Shown one piece after another: positions 13,877 through 23,493 of a DNA stretch of 33,829 bases. How positions within the stretch are numbered: the first letter of the stretch is position 1; each line of letters starts with the position of its first letter. Under the pieces are notes generated by a model. The model was not told the DNA's origin. It made no database searches and saw nothing but the letters and a program-made list of their open reading frames with translations. Made by a program: the position numbers and the translations under genes. The stretch lies in assembly GCA_045580305.1 (NCBI GenBank), contig JAZNNQ010000012.1, positions 1-33,829 of the forward strand. Direction: 5' to 3'. The DNA comes from RGIG7332 sp045580305 (GTDB lineage Bacteria > Bacillota > Clostridia > Oscillospirales > JAAYXM01).

Positions 13877-15886
13877 ATGAGAATAGCATTAACAGGTAAC
13901 CCGAACTCGGGTAAGACCACTATGTACAACGCCCTGACCGGCAGAAACGAAAAGGTCGGCAACTGGGCGGGTGTTACCGTGGACAAGAAGGAAAGCCACA
14001 TTAAAAAGGTATATACCGACGGAAAAGAGCTTCTGGCGGTTGACCTTCCGGGCGCGTACTCTATGTCGCCCTTTACCAGTGAGGAGAGCATCACAAGCTC
14101 CTATGTTAAAGGCGAAAATCCGGATGTTATCATAAACATCGTGGATGCAACCAACTTAAGCCGAAGTCTTTTCTTCACCACCCAGCTTTTAGAGCTTGGT
14201 ATCCCGGTTGTTGTAGCCTTGAATAAGAGCGATATCAACAAGAAGAAGGAAACGGTTATTGATGATAAGGCGCTTTCCGAAAAGCTCGGTTGCCCGGTTG
14301 TAAGCACGGTTTCCACCTCGCACGAGGGCTTGAAGGCGGTAATCGATGCGGCGACCGCGCAGGCGGGCAAGACCCAGGCTGCACCCTATAATCAGGGCGA
14401 TGTTGACCTTGCCGATAAAAAAGCGGTTGAGGCTGCCGACCGTGCACGATTTGAGTTTGTAAATAAGATCGTAAAGCAGGTTGAGACCCGCAAGGTCTTA
14501 ACAAAGGATAAGAATTTCGGCGATAAGATTGACGCAGTACTTACCAACAAGTGGCTTGGTATTCCGATTTTTGCGGTTGTTATGTACCTTGTATTCCAGA
14601 TTTCTCAGGTTTGGGTGGGTACTCCCATTGCAGACTGGCTGGTTGGCCATTTAGAGACCTTCCAGGCTTGGGTTGGCGAGCTTTTAGCTGATGCAAACCC
14701 GCTTCTCTCCGCACTTCTCGTTGACGGTGTTATCGGCGGTGTCGTTGCGGTTGTAGGCTTCTTACCCCTTGTTATGGTTATGTACTTCCTCATCGCACTG
14801 CTTGAGGACTGCGGCTATATGTCACGAGTTGCGGTTGTGCTTGACCCCATATTCAAGAAGGTCGGCCTTTCCGGTAAATCGGTTATTCCTTTTGTTATCA
14901 CCATCGGCTGTGCAGTACCGGGTGTCATGGCAAGCCGTACTATTAAAAACGAGCGTGAACGCCGTGCCACCGCAATGCTTGCTCCCTTTATGCCCTGCGG
15001 TGCGAAAATTCCGGTTATTGCGCTCTTTGCAGGCGCGTTCTTCGATGATGCAGGCTGGGTAAGTACCACAATGTACCTGTCCGGTATTGTGCTTATCTTC
15101 CTCTGTGCCCTTCTTATCAACAAGATAACAGGCTATAAGGCAAGAAAGTCATTCTTTATTATCGAGCTTCCCGAGTATAAAATCCCGTCCCTCTGGGGTG
15201 CTGTAAAGTCCATGTGCTCACGCGGTTGGGCATATATCGTAAAGGCGGCTACCATTATTCTTTTATGTAATACAGCTGTGCAGATCATGCAGACCTTTAC
15301 CTGGAGCTTCACGGTTGCAGAGAATGCTAACGAGTCCATTCTCGCGTCCATCGCGTCTCCCTTTGCATACCTCTTGGTGCCGGTTGTCGGCGTTCTTTCA
15401 TGGCAGCTGGCTGCAGCGGCTGTTACCGGCTTTATCGCGAAGGAAAATGTTGTCGGTACACTTGCTGTTTGCTTCGTTGGTCTTGAAAATCTTATCGACA
15501 CCGAGGAGCTTGCACTTCTTGAAGGCGCAGGTGCTGAGGTTGCAGGCGTTATGGCTATCACCAAGGTTGCGGCTCTTGCATACCTTATGTTTAACCTCTA
15601 CACACCGCCGTGCTTTGCGGCAATCGGTGCTATGAATGCCGAGATGAAGAGCGCAAAGTGGCTCTGGGGCGGTATTGCACTCCAGCTTGGCGTAGGCTTT
15701 ACCGTAGGCTATCTTGTTTACACCATCGGTACACTTATTGTTGCTCCCGCAAGCCTTGGCATCGGTGCGGCAATTGCAGGTGCTGTGGCTGTTGCGGTTA
15801 TCGTAGCAATTGTTTGGACACTCATTTCCAAATCCAACAAAAAATTAAAAGAAGAGTATGCCTTAAAGGCAAGTGCTAATGTATGA
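13877..15886 (+). CDS. feoB: Ferrous iron transporter FeoB
   Basis: 669 residues from ATG 13877, behind AAAGGAGG at 13863-13870; an in-frame TTG at 13850 is ignored. N-terminal G domain: G1 GNPNSGKT (7-14), a T in the G2 region (WAGVTV), G3 DLPG (56-59), G4 NKSD (116-119). A helical spacer follows, then a membrane part with two Gate motifs (GYMSRVAVVLDP with GCAVPGVMASR, and FTWSF...FIAKENVVGTLAV) and a nucleoside-recognition-like core. It moves Fe2+ across the inner membrane in a GTP-dependent manner. Length is slightly below the usual 700-770. Its stop overlaps the next start (ATGA). Confidence 0.97.
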   Translation: MRIALTGNPNSGKTTMYNALTGRNEKVGNWAGVTVDKKESHIKKVYTDGKELLAVDLPGAYSMSPFTSEESITSSYVKGENPDVIINIVDATNLSRSLFFTTQLLELGIPVVVALNKSDINKKKETVIDDKALSEKLGCPVVSTVSTSHEGLKAVIDAATAQAGKTQAAPYNQGDVDLADKKAVEAADRARFEFVNKIVKQVETRKVLTKDKNFGDKIDAVLTNKWLGIPIFAVVMYLVFQISQVWVGTPIADWLVGHLETFQAWVGELLADANPLLSALLVDGVIGGVVAVVGFLPLVMVMYFLIALLEDCGYMSRVAVVLDPIFKKVGLSGKSVIPFVITIGCAVPGVMASRTIKNERERRATAMLAPFMPCGAKIPVIALFAGAFFDDAGWVSTTMYLSGIVLIFLCALLINKITGYKARKSFFIIELPEYKIPSLWGAVKSMCSRGWAYIVKAATIILLCNTAVQIMQTFTWSFTVAENANESILASIASPFAYLLVPVVGVLSWQLAAAAVTGFIAKENVVGTLAVCFVGLENLIDTEELALLEGAGAEVAGVMAITKVAALAYLMFNLYTPPCFAAIGAMNAEMKSAKWLWGGIALQLGVGFTVGYLVYTIGTLIVAPASLGIGAAIAGAVAVAVIVAIVWTLISKSNKKLKEEYALKASANV

Positions 15887-16029
15887 TTGACTTAATTATT
15901 ATTTTAGTTGTTGCGGCGATCGTGGGCGGAATAATATTTTACCTGCGCCGCGCAAAAAAGAAAGGGCAGGCCTGCATCGGCTGCCCCTACTGCAAGGAAT
16001 GCAGTGGAAAATGCAATAAAACTGATTAA
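15883..16029 (+). CDS. FeoB-associated Cys-rich membrane protein
   Basis: 48 residues. One N-terminal membrane helix (about residues 3-21), basic LRRAKKK, then five cysteines at about 31, 34, 37, 40 and 44 (CxxCxxCxxCxxxC). This is the layout of the short FeoB-associated Cys-rich protein family found at the end of feo operons in Firmicutes. It is probably a membrane-bound metal-handling partner of FeoB, a role inferred from context. It starts in the ATGA overlap with feoB, so its translation is coupled. A terminator follows 35 bases after the stop. Confidence 0.88.
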   Translation: MIDLIIILVVAAIVGGIIFYLRRAKKKGQACIGCPYCKECSGKCNKTD

Positions 16030-16064
16030 CACCCCCATATACTGAAACCCCTCTATGATGACAG

Positions 16065-16095
16065 AAGCCCGCAGGCAACACCTGCGGGCTTTTGT
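16065..16095 (+). terminator. feo operon terminator
   Basis: AAGCCCGCAGG / CCTGCGGGCTT, 11 bp, loop CAACA, then TTTTGTTATT. The T-rich tail on the plus strand favours the feo direction. Confidence 0.9.
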
Positions 16096-16601
16096 TATTC
16101 TTTAATTAATATATCCTCTATTTCACAGGTGTAAATGCGGTGCATATCGCCGTCCTTGTAGAAGGAAAGAAGCTCTTTATCAATAAAGCAGTCCTCCGTC
16201 ATATCCTGTTTATAGAGCACCTTTGCAGAGATTATAAGTCGGGCATCACTGAATGCAACGGAATCTCCAACTGCAATCGGGGTTAGGTTGCATTCCTTTG
16301 CCTTGTCATAGTCCCTGCCGCTAACCTTGCCGCAGAAGGCAAGGGCCTCGCGATACTTTTCATCAAAGAATGAAAGGGTAAGGTAGCCATCCCGCTCGAT
16401 AAAGTCCTTGGTATAGCGGCTGTGGCGGACATACACATGGCACACGCTCTTATTCCATAAGAAGCCTACGCCGCCCCATGACGCGGTCATTGTGTTGTAA
16501 GACTCTAAATTACCGGCGGTAACCAGCATCCAGTCCTTGCCGATAAGCTTGAAGGGGTTATCGCGAAACTCTGTGGATGTAATATGTTTAAAGTTATTCA
16601 T
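16095..16601 (-). CDS. Flavin reductase-like (split-barrel FMN-binding) protein
   Basis: 168 residues. The early motif NTMTASWGGVGFLWN (about residues 36-50), HVYVRHSRYTKDFIE and LTLSFFDEKYREALAFCGKVSGRD match the flavin reductase/flavoredoxin domain that binds FMN non-covalently. It is likely a cytoplasmic redox protein; electron donor and acceptor cannot be told. AAAGGAGG precedes the ATG and a perfect promoter lies at 16628-16656. It is transcribed alone, convergent with feo. Confidence 0.88.
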   Translation of the reverse strand: MNNFKHITSTEFRDNPFKLIGKDWMLVTAGNLESYNTMTASWGGVGFLWNKSVCHVYVRHSRYTKDFIERDGYLTLSFFDEKYREALAFCGKVSGRDYDKAKECNLTPIAVGDSVAFSDARLIISAKVLYKQDMTEDCFIDKELLSFYKDGDMHRIYTCEIEDILIKE

Positions 16602-16627
16602 TTAAAACGCCTCCTTTTATCATAATA

Positions 16628-16656
16628 ATTATAAAAAAACCGCATTTCATTGTCAA
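16628..16656 (-). promoter_or_regulatory. Promoter of the flavin reductase-like gene
   Basis: On the minus strand: TTGACA (16656-16651), 17-base spacer, TATAAT (16633-16628), a full consensus match. Start near 16621. Confidence 0.9.
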
Positions 16657-16700
16657 GGCGAGGCCTGTACTCTAAAAGTAATATTTTTTGCAGATTTTTG

Positions 16701-16729
16701 TTGTTCTATCGGAAAAAATTTGTTATAAT
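16701..16729 (+). promoter_or_regulatory. recJ operon promoter
   Basis: TTGTTC (16701-16706), 17-base spacer, TATAAT (16724-16729). Start near 16736. The -35 is weak. Confidence 0.6.
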
Positions 16730-16760
16730 AAATTATTATAAGTTATTATGGGAGTAATAT

Positions 16761-18788
16761 ATGAAAATTGCAAGGTGGAAAGTTAATAGGGTAAATGAGG
16801 ATGCGGCTCAGCACTTAGGTGCGGAGCTTGGTATTCCGCGCCTTGCGGCTCGTTTGCTGGCCGCTCGCGGGGTAGAGGATATCGCCTCTGCAAAGAAAAT
16901 GCTGACCAAGGACATTGCTCTGCTCAATGACCCGTTTTTATTGCCCGATATGGAAAAAGCGGTATCACGCGTTAACCTTGCCATTGAAAACCGCGAGAAG
17001 GTTACGGTCTACGGCGACTATGATGTTGACGGCATTACCGCTACATATATTTTAAGCGATTATTTAAAATCCCGGGGTGTGGATTGTGACTTCTACATAC
17101 CCGATCGAATTGACGAGGGCTATGGCGTAAACTTAGACGCCGTTGACAAACTTATTGAGAACGGTACTTCCCTTATCATAACCGTGGACACCGGCATTAC
17201 CGCTCACGAAGCGGTGGAATATGCGCGGGAGCAAGGCTGTGAAATTGTAATTACCGACCACCACGAGTGTAGGGAGACCCTGCCCGAAGCCTCGGCGGTG
17301 GTAAATCCCACCAGACCGGATTCCGAGTATCCTATGTCCGAAATTGCGGGAGTCTGTGTCGCTTTTAAATTAATCTGTGCCCTTGAAGGCGAAGTTGCAG
17401 AAAAATATCTGCCCTTCGTGTGCATCGGCACCATCGCGGATGTTATGCCGTTAATCGGTGAAAACCGCGCAATTGTTGCAAAAGGACTTGAAATGTTAAA
17501 CTCTGCCGACCATACCGCTCTTTGCGCCCTTCTTGAGGCGGCGGGAATTGCGGATAAGGAGATCACCACCGAGAGCGTCGGTTTTGCGCTTGCTCCCCGT
17601 ATGAATGCGGCGGGCCGTATGAAAAACGCGTCCTTTGTGGTGGAACTGTTATACGAAACCTCGCGGGAGTCAGCGCTGCATAAGGCGCGGGAGCTTTGCG
17701 ATTTAAACCGCGACCGTCAGGCGGAGGAGAAGAGTATCTTTGACGAGGCCCTTGAGCTTCTGCCATCGGTATTCAACGAAAAAGAGGACAACTGCATTGT
17801 GCTTGCAGGCGATGGCTGGCACCACGGCGTTATCGGCATCGTGGCATCCAAACTCAGCGCGAAATTCAACCGCCCAACCATCCTGCTAACAAAGGACGGG
17901 GAGGTTGCCAAAGGCTCGGGCCGTGGTATTAATGGCGTAAATTTATACGAGGCGCTAAGCGGTGCATCCCACCTTCTGACCCAATACGGCGGTCACGAAA
18001 TGGCGGTAGGTCTGACCCTGCCATGTGAGAATGTAGACGCTCTTCGCGAGTATATGAACAGCGCTATCACCTTAAGTGAGGCTGACATTGAAATATGCGC
18101 GGACTTTGAGGTCTTACCAAGTGAGCTTACCGTTCCCGAGATTGAGGGTCTGGCTGCGCTGGAGCCTTTCGGCACGGCAAATCCACAGCCGCTGCTTGTA
18201 ATGAGCGGCCTTCGCGCACAGAAGATTACACCCATCGGCAAGGGGCGTCACCTGCGCTTTGCGCTGGCGGGGGAGAATGTGATTTTAGAGGCGGTATATT
18301 TTGGTAAAACTATAAAGGACATCGGCTTTACCGAGGGGGACACGGTGGATGTTATGTTTAACCCCAAGGTAAACGATTTCAAGGGCAAAAGTGCCCAGCT
18401 TATGGTCTGCGATATAAGAATCTGTCGGGAGGAGATAGATTGCATCCGAAAAGCGGATGAGCTGTATAGTCTGGTGCTCTCGGGCAGTGCATTTGTAAGC
18501 GAATATGAAAAGTGCAACATAAGCTATAATGAGCTTGGCACCATATGGCGCGCCATTGCAAGCCTTGCAAAGGATGGCGCTTTCCCGCTCATTAGGCTTA
18601 GGCAGCTTACGCGAATAAGCTATGAGAAGCTTTTTGTGGCGCTGGATGTGTTCAATGAGCTTCAGCTTCTGGAATACAGCGTATCAGAACTTGTGCTTTC
18701 GGTTAAGATCTTACCACATCAGGGTAAGGCGGATTTGGAAAGCTCCAAAATTTTACAAAACATTGCAATGAAGGCGATTGATTTATGA
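16761..18788 (+). CDS. recJ: Single-stranded-DNA-specific exonuclease RecJ
   Basis: 675 residues. DHH-family motif I YGDYDVDG at about 84-91, VDTGITA at about 142-148, DHH at about 166-168, GTIADVMPL, and the DHHA1 motif GGHEMAVGL. OB-fold and C-terminal parts follow. It degrades single-stranded DNA 5' to 3' in recombination and mismatch repair, using Mn2+/Mg2+. The ATG has GGGAG upstream. It is first in a run recJ-relA-dtd-MBL-hemZ, and its stop overlaps the relA start (ATGA). The order recJ-relA-dtd-MBL-hemZ is common in Clostridia (from memory). Confidence 0.95.
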   Translation: MKIARWKVNRVNEDAAQHLGAELGIPRLAARLLAARGVEDIASAKKMLTKDIALLNDPFLLPDMEKAVSRVNLAIENREKVTVYGDYDVDGITATYILSDYLKSRGVDCDFYIPDRIDEGYGVNLDAVDKLIENGTSLIITVDTGITAHEAVEYAREQGCEIVITDHHECRETLPEASAVVNPTRPDSEYPMSEIAGVCVAFKLICALEGEVAEKYLPFVCIGTIADVMPLIGENRAIVAKGLEMLNSADHTALCALLEAAGIADKEITTESVGFALAPRMNAAGRMKNASFVVELLYETSRESALHKARELCDLNRDRQAEEKSIFDEALELLPSVFNEKEDNCIVLAGDGWHHGVIGIVASKLSAKFNRPTILLTKDGEVAKGSGRGINGVNLYEALSGASHLLTQYGGHEMAVGLTLPCENVDALREYMNSAITLSEADIEICADFEVLPSELTVPEIEGLAALEPFGTANPQPLLVMSGLRAQKITPIGKGRHLRFALAGENVILEAVYFGKTIKDIGFTEGDTVDVMFNPKVNDFKGKSAQLMVCDIRICREEIDCIRKADELYSLVLSGSAFVSEYEKCNISYNELGTIWRAIASLAKDGAFPLIRLRQLTRISYEKLFVALDVFNELQLLEYSVSELVLSVKILPHQGKADLESSKILQNIAMKAIDL

Positions 18789-20959
18789 TGGTAGAAGAAT
18801 ATTATAAAAGAATAGCAGATAAGGCATACTCATATCTCGGTGAGGAGGATCTCAGCAGAATTCGCCGCGCCATTGAACTTGCGGTTTCATCCCACGAGGG
18901 TCAGAAGCGCCGCGACGGAAGCGATTATGTCACACACCCCATCGCGGTGGCAGAGATTATTGCGGAGATGGGTCTGGATGCAGACTCGATTATTTCCGCT
19001 ATCCTTCACGACTGCATCGAGGATACAGAGGTGTCCTATGACAAGATAAAGAGCATATTTGGCGAGCGCGTGGCGGATATTGTTGAAGGCGTTTCAAAAC
19101 TTACAAAAATGCCTTACGAGAGCCGCGAGGAGGCGCAGATCGAGAACCTTAGAAAGATGTTCCTTGCAATGGGTAAGGACATCCGCGTTATTATGATTAA
19201 AATTGCCGACCGTCTGCACAATATGCGAACCATCGAGTTCCAGACACCTAATAAGCAGAGGGAGAAAGCTCTTGAAACCATGGAGGTTTACGCGCCTCTT
19301 GCACACCGTTTGGGTATGCAGAAGGTAAAGTGGGAGCTTGAGGACAGATCTCTCGAGTGCTTAGATCCGGTGGGTTATGAGGAGATTACAAAGGAGCTTG
19401 CCTCACGCCACGACGAGCAGGAAGAATTTATGAGCCATATCAAGGAGCGTATGCAGGAGCGCCTTCGTGAGGCGGGCATTGAGGCTCAGGTGGCAGGCCG
19501 AGTCAAGCATATTTACAGCATTTACCGTAAGATGTACACACAGCACAAGGATTTTGACGAGGTTTATGATCTTTATGCGATGCGCGTCATAGTCGATACC
19601 GACGCGGATTGCTATAATGTCTTGGGCTTTATTCACGATATGTACCGCCCCATACCCGGTCGCTTCAAGGACTATATATCAACGCCTAAGCCCAATATGT
19701 ACCAGTCACTGCACACCACGGTTATCGGCCGTGAGGGTATACCCTTTGAGGTGCAGATCCGTACAAAGGATATGCACCGCACCGCAGAGTACGGTATTGC
19801 GGCGCATTGGAAGTACAAATCCGGTGTATCCGGCAAGACAAATCTTGAGGAGAAACTCGCTTGGGTGCGCCAGCTGCTGGAAAATCAGCAGGAGGCCGAC
19901 GGCGAGGACTTCGTTAAGCAGTTAAAGACCGATATGTTTGCCGACGCGGTCTATGTATTTACTCCGGGCGGCGATGTTATATCCCTGCCTGCAGGCTCAA
20001 CACCCATAGACTTTGCATATTCAATTCACTCGGCTGTTGGTAACCGAATGATCGGCGCAAAGGCAAACGGCAAGATAGTTCAGCTTGATTATGTGCTCAA
20101 TAACGGAGAGATTGTTGAGGTTTTAACCTCAAATGCATCCCACGGCCCCAGCCGTGACTGGATAAAACTCGCCAAAACCAGCGGCGCTCGCAATAAGATT
20201 AAACAGTGGTTTAAAAAAGAGTGCAGGGAGGAGAATATCCAGCGCGGCCGTGAAATGCTGGCAAGTGAGCTCAAGCGCGAGGGCCTTACCCTCGGAAATG
20301 ATGAGATGGCAGAAATTCTCCATACTTGTGCAAAGAGATTGTCATATAACGAGACCGACGATATGGTAGCGGCTATCGGATATGGCGGTCTTACCGTAAA
20401 GCGTGTTGTAAACCGCGTGAGAGATGAATTTGCCCGCCAGCACAAGCAGCCTACGGAAAACGAGGCTATAAGCAAGATTTTAAGCACTGCCAAGGAAAAA
20501 ACCAAGTCGGTTTCCGGCGTTATTGTGCCGGGCGTTGACAACTGTCTGGTTAAATTTGCGCGATGCTGTACACCTATTCCGGGTGATAATATCATCGGCT
20601 TTATCACCCGCGGCTACGGCGTTTCCGTACATCGTATGGATTGTAAGAATGTAACCTCGGCTATGAAGAATTCCGACGACTTAAGCCGCTGGATTCGTGT
20701 TGCCTGGGCGGATAAGACAAAGGATAGTTTCCAGACAACCCTGCAGATCTCCGCCAATGATAAAATCGGTATGCTTGCAAATGTGGCTACCTGCCTTAGC
20801 AATATGAAGGTTTCCGTGCACCAGATGGAGGCGCGCACCTTTGGTGACGGCTATTCGGTTATGACCATTACTATGGAGATCACCGGTGTTGACCAGTTAA
20901 ATTTCGTTATAAATAAGCTGCGGGCAATTCCCGGAATTATTGATGTTAAGAGGACTTAG
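18785..20959 (+). CDS. relA: Bifunctional (p)ppGpp synthetase/hydrolase Rel
   Basis: 724 residues. HD hydrolase domain with His51 and HDCIEDT (about 75-81). The synthetase domain contains PGRFKDYISTPKPNMYQSLHT; the RFKD motif (about 293) is of the RxKD type typical of bifunctional enzymes. TGS domain (DAVYVFTPGGDVISLP), a zinc-finger-like region with CCTPIPGD, and a C-terminal ACT domain. It makes and breaks the stringent-response alarmone on starved ribosomes. Two adjacent ATGs (18785 and 18788) are possible starts; the first overlaps the recJ stop. Confidence 0.97.
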   Translation: MMVEEYYKRIADKAYSYLGEEDLSRIRRAIELAVSSHEGQKRRDGSDYVTHPIAVAEIIAEMGLDADSIISAILHDCIEDTEVSYDKIKSIFGERVADIVEGVSKLTKMPYESREEAQIENLRKMFLAMGKDIRVIMIKIADRLHNMRTIEFQTPNKQREKALETMEVYAPLAHRLGMQKVKWELEDRSLECLDPVGYEEITKELASRHDEQEEFMSHIKERMQERLREAGIEAQVAGRVKHIYSIYRKMYTQHKDFDEVYDLYAMRVIVDTDADCYNVLGFIHDMYRPIPGRFKDYISTPKPNMYQSLHTTVIGREGIPFEVQIRTKDMHRTAEYGIAAHWKYKSGVSGKTNLEEKLAWVRQLLENQQEADGEDFVKQLKTDMFADAVYVFTPGGDVISLPAGSTPIDFAYSIHSAVGNRMIGAKANGKIVQLDYVLNNGEIVEVLTSNASHGPSRDWIKLAKTSGARNKIKQWFKKECREENIQRGREMLASELKREGLTLGNDEMAEILHTCAKRLSYNETDDMVAAIGYGGLTVKRVVNRVRDEFARQHKQPTENEAISKILSTAKEKTKSVSGVIVPGVDNCLVKFARCCTPIPGDNIIGFITRGYGVSVHRMDCKNVTSAMKNSDDLSRWIRVAWADKTKDSFQTTLQISANDKIGMLANVATCLSNMKVSVHQMEARTFGDGYSVMTITMEITGVDQLNFVINKLRAIPGIIDVKRT

Positions 20960-20962
20960 GAT

Positions 20963-21403
20963 ATGAGGCTTGTTATTACAAGAGTAAACGGCGTAAAGCT
21001 TGAAATAGACGGGAAAGTATACTCCGAGATAGGTAAGGGACTTTTAGCCCTTGTGGGCATAACAAATGACGATACCGAAAAGGATGTGGAGTATATTGCC
21101 AGAAAGCTTCCCAATCTTCGCATTTTCGAGGATGAGGAGGGAAAATTAAACCGTTCGGTAAAGGATATTGAGGGCGAGATTATGCTTGTATCAAACTTTA
21201 CCCTATACGGCGATCCGACACACGGCAACCGCCCGAACTTTTCAGCCGCTGCCCGCGGTGAGATATCCCAGCCGCTTTATAACTCACTCTGCCAAAAGGT
21301 CGGCGAGAGCGTACCGGTTAAAACCGGCGTATTTGGCGCGGATATGAAGGTAACATCAATAAACGACGGGCCGGTTACAATTATTATGGAAAGCAGGAAA
21401 TAG
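20963..21403 (+). CDS. dtd: D-aminoacyl-tRNA deacylase
   Basis: 146 residues, the full family length. SNFTLYGD (about 77-84) is a variant of the canonical SQFTLYGD site, with Gln replaced by Asn at 78. NDGPVT (about 134-139) carries the cross-subunit Gly-cisPro that gives chiral selection. It removes D-amino acids and glycine mischarged onto tRNA. It begins 3 bases after the rel stop, the usual partner order. Confidence 0.95.
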   Translation: MRLVITRVNGVKLEIDGKVYSEIGKGLLALVGITNDDTEKDVEYIARKLPNLRIFEDEEGKLNRSVKDIEGEIMLVSNFTLYGDPTHGNRPNFSAAARGEISQPLYNSLCQKVGESVPVKTGVFGADMKVTSINDGPVTIIMESRK

Positions 21404-21405
21404 CC

Positions 21406-22014
21406 TTGAAGATTGATATTTTCCGCGTTGGCGCGGTTTCTACAAATGCATATCTTGTAAGCGAGGGGGAAACTGCGTATCTTATCGACCCGGGTGACAA
21501 TGCAAAAATGCTTCTTAAAAGAATTGAAGAGTGCAATTTGAACCTGAAATATATTTTCCTAACCCACGGTCATTTTGACCATCTGCTGGCGGCGGAGGAG
21601 ATAAGGAAAGCGACAGGTGCTAAACTTGTTGCATCAAAGCACGCCAAACTTGACGATGAGGTGGCTTGTGGCTTTGCATCCTTTGGTCTGGGTGGTTTTA
21701 AGCCGCTGAAGGCGGATATTGTGGTTTCCGAGGGCGATATTATTGACGGTTTTGAATTTTTAGAAACACCGGGCCACACACCCTGCTGCCTTTGCATTAA
21801 AAAGGGCGATGTGCTGTTTTCCGGCGATACCCTTTTTGCAGGCAGCTGCGGCAGATGCGATCTGCCGGGCGGGGATTATGAGATTATTAAAAAATCCCTT
21901 GCAAAACTTGCCACATTTGACGGTGAAACCAAGGTATACCCGGGTCACGGCGGTGCTACCACCATTGACCGTGAAAGACGGACAAATCCATATATGTACG
22001 AGGCAATAGGATGA
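21406..22014 (+). CDS. Metallo-beta-lactamase-fold hydrolase, glyoxalase II-like
   Basis: 202 residues, starting at TTG 21406 right after dtd with AGGAAA upstream. Metal motif THGHFDH (about 53-59), then FLETPGHTPCC, FSGDTLF and YPGHGGATTIDRERRTNPYM complete the two-metal site of the YqgX/GloB-like branch. It hydrolyses a thioester or related ester; the true substrate is unknown, since low-GC anaerobes commonly lack glutathione. The stop overlaps hemZ (ATGA). Confidence 0.9.
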   Translation: MKIDIFRVGAVSTNAYLVSEGETAYLIDPGDNAKMLLKRIEECNLNLKYIFLTHGHFDHLLAAEEIRKATGAKLVASKHAKLDDEVACGFASFGLGGFKPLKADIVVSEGDIIDGFEFLETPGHTPCCLCIKKGDVLFSGDTLFAGSCGRCDLPGGDYEIIKKSLAKLATFDGETKVYPGHGGATTIDRERRTNPYMYEAIG

Positions 22015-23474
22015 AACTGTATTTAAAAGGTGCACCCCGCTATGCCTCCGAGCAGATTATGATGATGCTGTTTCCGGAGGATAAGCCTGAATGGGTCGAG
22101 GAGCGACCGATAAGCGGCGACTTTGCGGAAATCGAAATTTGGGAAGATGAACATAAAATAACGGCTAAAACCAGTATTTTTACAGATGATATCTGCCATA
22201 TCGGCGAGGATTCGGTTGAAAATCACAAGGAAGAACTTGAGAAAAAGCGCCGATTACATCAGGCGCTTAAGGTGTCCTTTTATAAGGCCGCCCTTCCTAT
22301 CCTGCCAAAAGCGCCCGAATGGGGTGCAATGACGGGAATACGACCTGCAAAGGTGGCGGCAAAGCTTATTAATTCCGGCGCGTCCCTTGAGGAAACCGAC
22401 AAAATTCTCAAAGATACCTACTTTGTGCAGCCGAAACGGCGAAAACTCGCCATTGCGGCGGCTGAGGAGGGTATAAGAATACAGCGGGGTATGGAAAAGG
22501 GGGATATTTCCCTTTATGTGGGCATTCCTTTCTGCGCGTCTCGCTGTAAATACTGCAGTTTTGTAAGCCATTCCATCGATAAGGCACAGCATTTGGTGGA
22601 GCCTTATATTAAGACCCTGCTTTTTGAGATGGAAACGGTAAGCAAAGCGGTAAAGGCGCGCAATTTAAAGATAAAAAGCCTTTATATCGGCGGCGGCACA
22701 CCAACCGCTCTCAGCACAGCACAGCTTCAGCGGGTGATGGCGGCACTTCGAGAAAATTTCGACCTTAGCCATCTGATTGAGTACACGGTTGAGGCGGGCA
22801 GACCCGACACAGCAGACCGTGAGAAGATAGAGATGATAGCCCGAATGGGTGCAACCCGTATAAGTGTTAATCCCCAGACGATGGATGACCGCGTACTGCG
22901 CCTTATGGGCAGAAATCACACCGCGGAGGATATTGTCCGTATGGTGAATGATGTTAAGGACTGTTCTCGGATGCTTATTAATATGGACCTTATTGCGGGA
23001 CTGCCCGGGGACAGTTATGAGGGCTTTTGCGATACCTTGCGTAAGGTCATTGACCTTGACCCGGATAATATTACCGTACATACGCTTGCCCTTAAAAAAG
23101 GCTCTACCCTGCGGAAGGAAATGATGGAGCTTCCTGAAAGTACTGAAGTCGAGCGTATGGTGGATCACGCGCTTTTTACCCTGCAGGAGAAGGGGTATGC
23201 GCCCTATTACCTCTACCGACAGAAGTATATGTCGGGCAATTTGGAGAATGTGGGTTATGCGAAGGCGGGGAGTGAGAGTGCATATAATGTACTTATTATG
23301 GAGGAGCTGCAGACCATTGTATCCTTAGGTGCGGGCGGCGTAACCAAGCTTGTTGATAATGCACGAGGCGAGGTTGCGCGGATATTTAACCCAAAGTATC
23401 CATATGAATATAATGAAGCAGGCGATAAATTTTCACAAACCGCAGAAAAAATAGATGAGTTTTACCGAAAATAA
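22011..23474 (+). CDS. hemZ: Radical SAM protein HemZ (coproporphyrinogen dehydrogenase-like)
   Basis: 487 residues. Radical SAM cluster CxxxCxxC (Cys175, Cys179, Cys182 in PFCASRCKYCSF), followed by YIGGGTPTALS and a HemN-type C-terminal region (AYYLYRQKYMSGNLENVGYA-like). A roughly 160-residue N-terminal extension distinguishes HemZ from HemN. HemZ is named as an oxygen-independent coproporphyrinogen III oxidase, but that activity is not proven for many members. No other heme gene is in the window. It is the last gene of the recJ run. Confidence 0.9.
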   Translation: MKLYLKGAPRYASEQIMMMLFPEDKPEWVEERPISGDFAEIEIWEDEHKITAKTSIFTDDICHIGEDSVENHKEELEKKRRLHQALKVSFYKAALPILPKAPEWGAMTGIRPAKVAAKLINSGASLEETDKILKDTYFVQPKRRKLAIAAAEEGIRIQRGMEKGDISLYVGIPFCASRCKYCSFVSHSIDKAQHLVEPYIKTLLFEMETVSKAVKARNLKIKSLYIGGGTPTALSTAQLQRVMAALRENFDLSHLIEYTVEAGRPDTADREKIEMIARMGATRISVNPQTMDDRVLRLMGRNHTAEDIVRMVNDVKDCSRMLINMDLIAGLPGDSYEGFCDTLRKVIDLDPDNITVHTLALKKGSTLRKEMMELPESTEVERMVDHALFTLQEKGYAPYYLYRQKYMSGNLENVGYAKAGSESAYNVLIMEELQTIVSLGAGGVTKLVDNARGEVARIFNPKYPYEYNEAGDKFSQTAEKIDEFYRK

Positions 23475-23493
23475 ATTTTAAGGGGTGTTTATT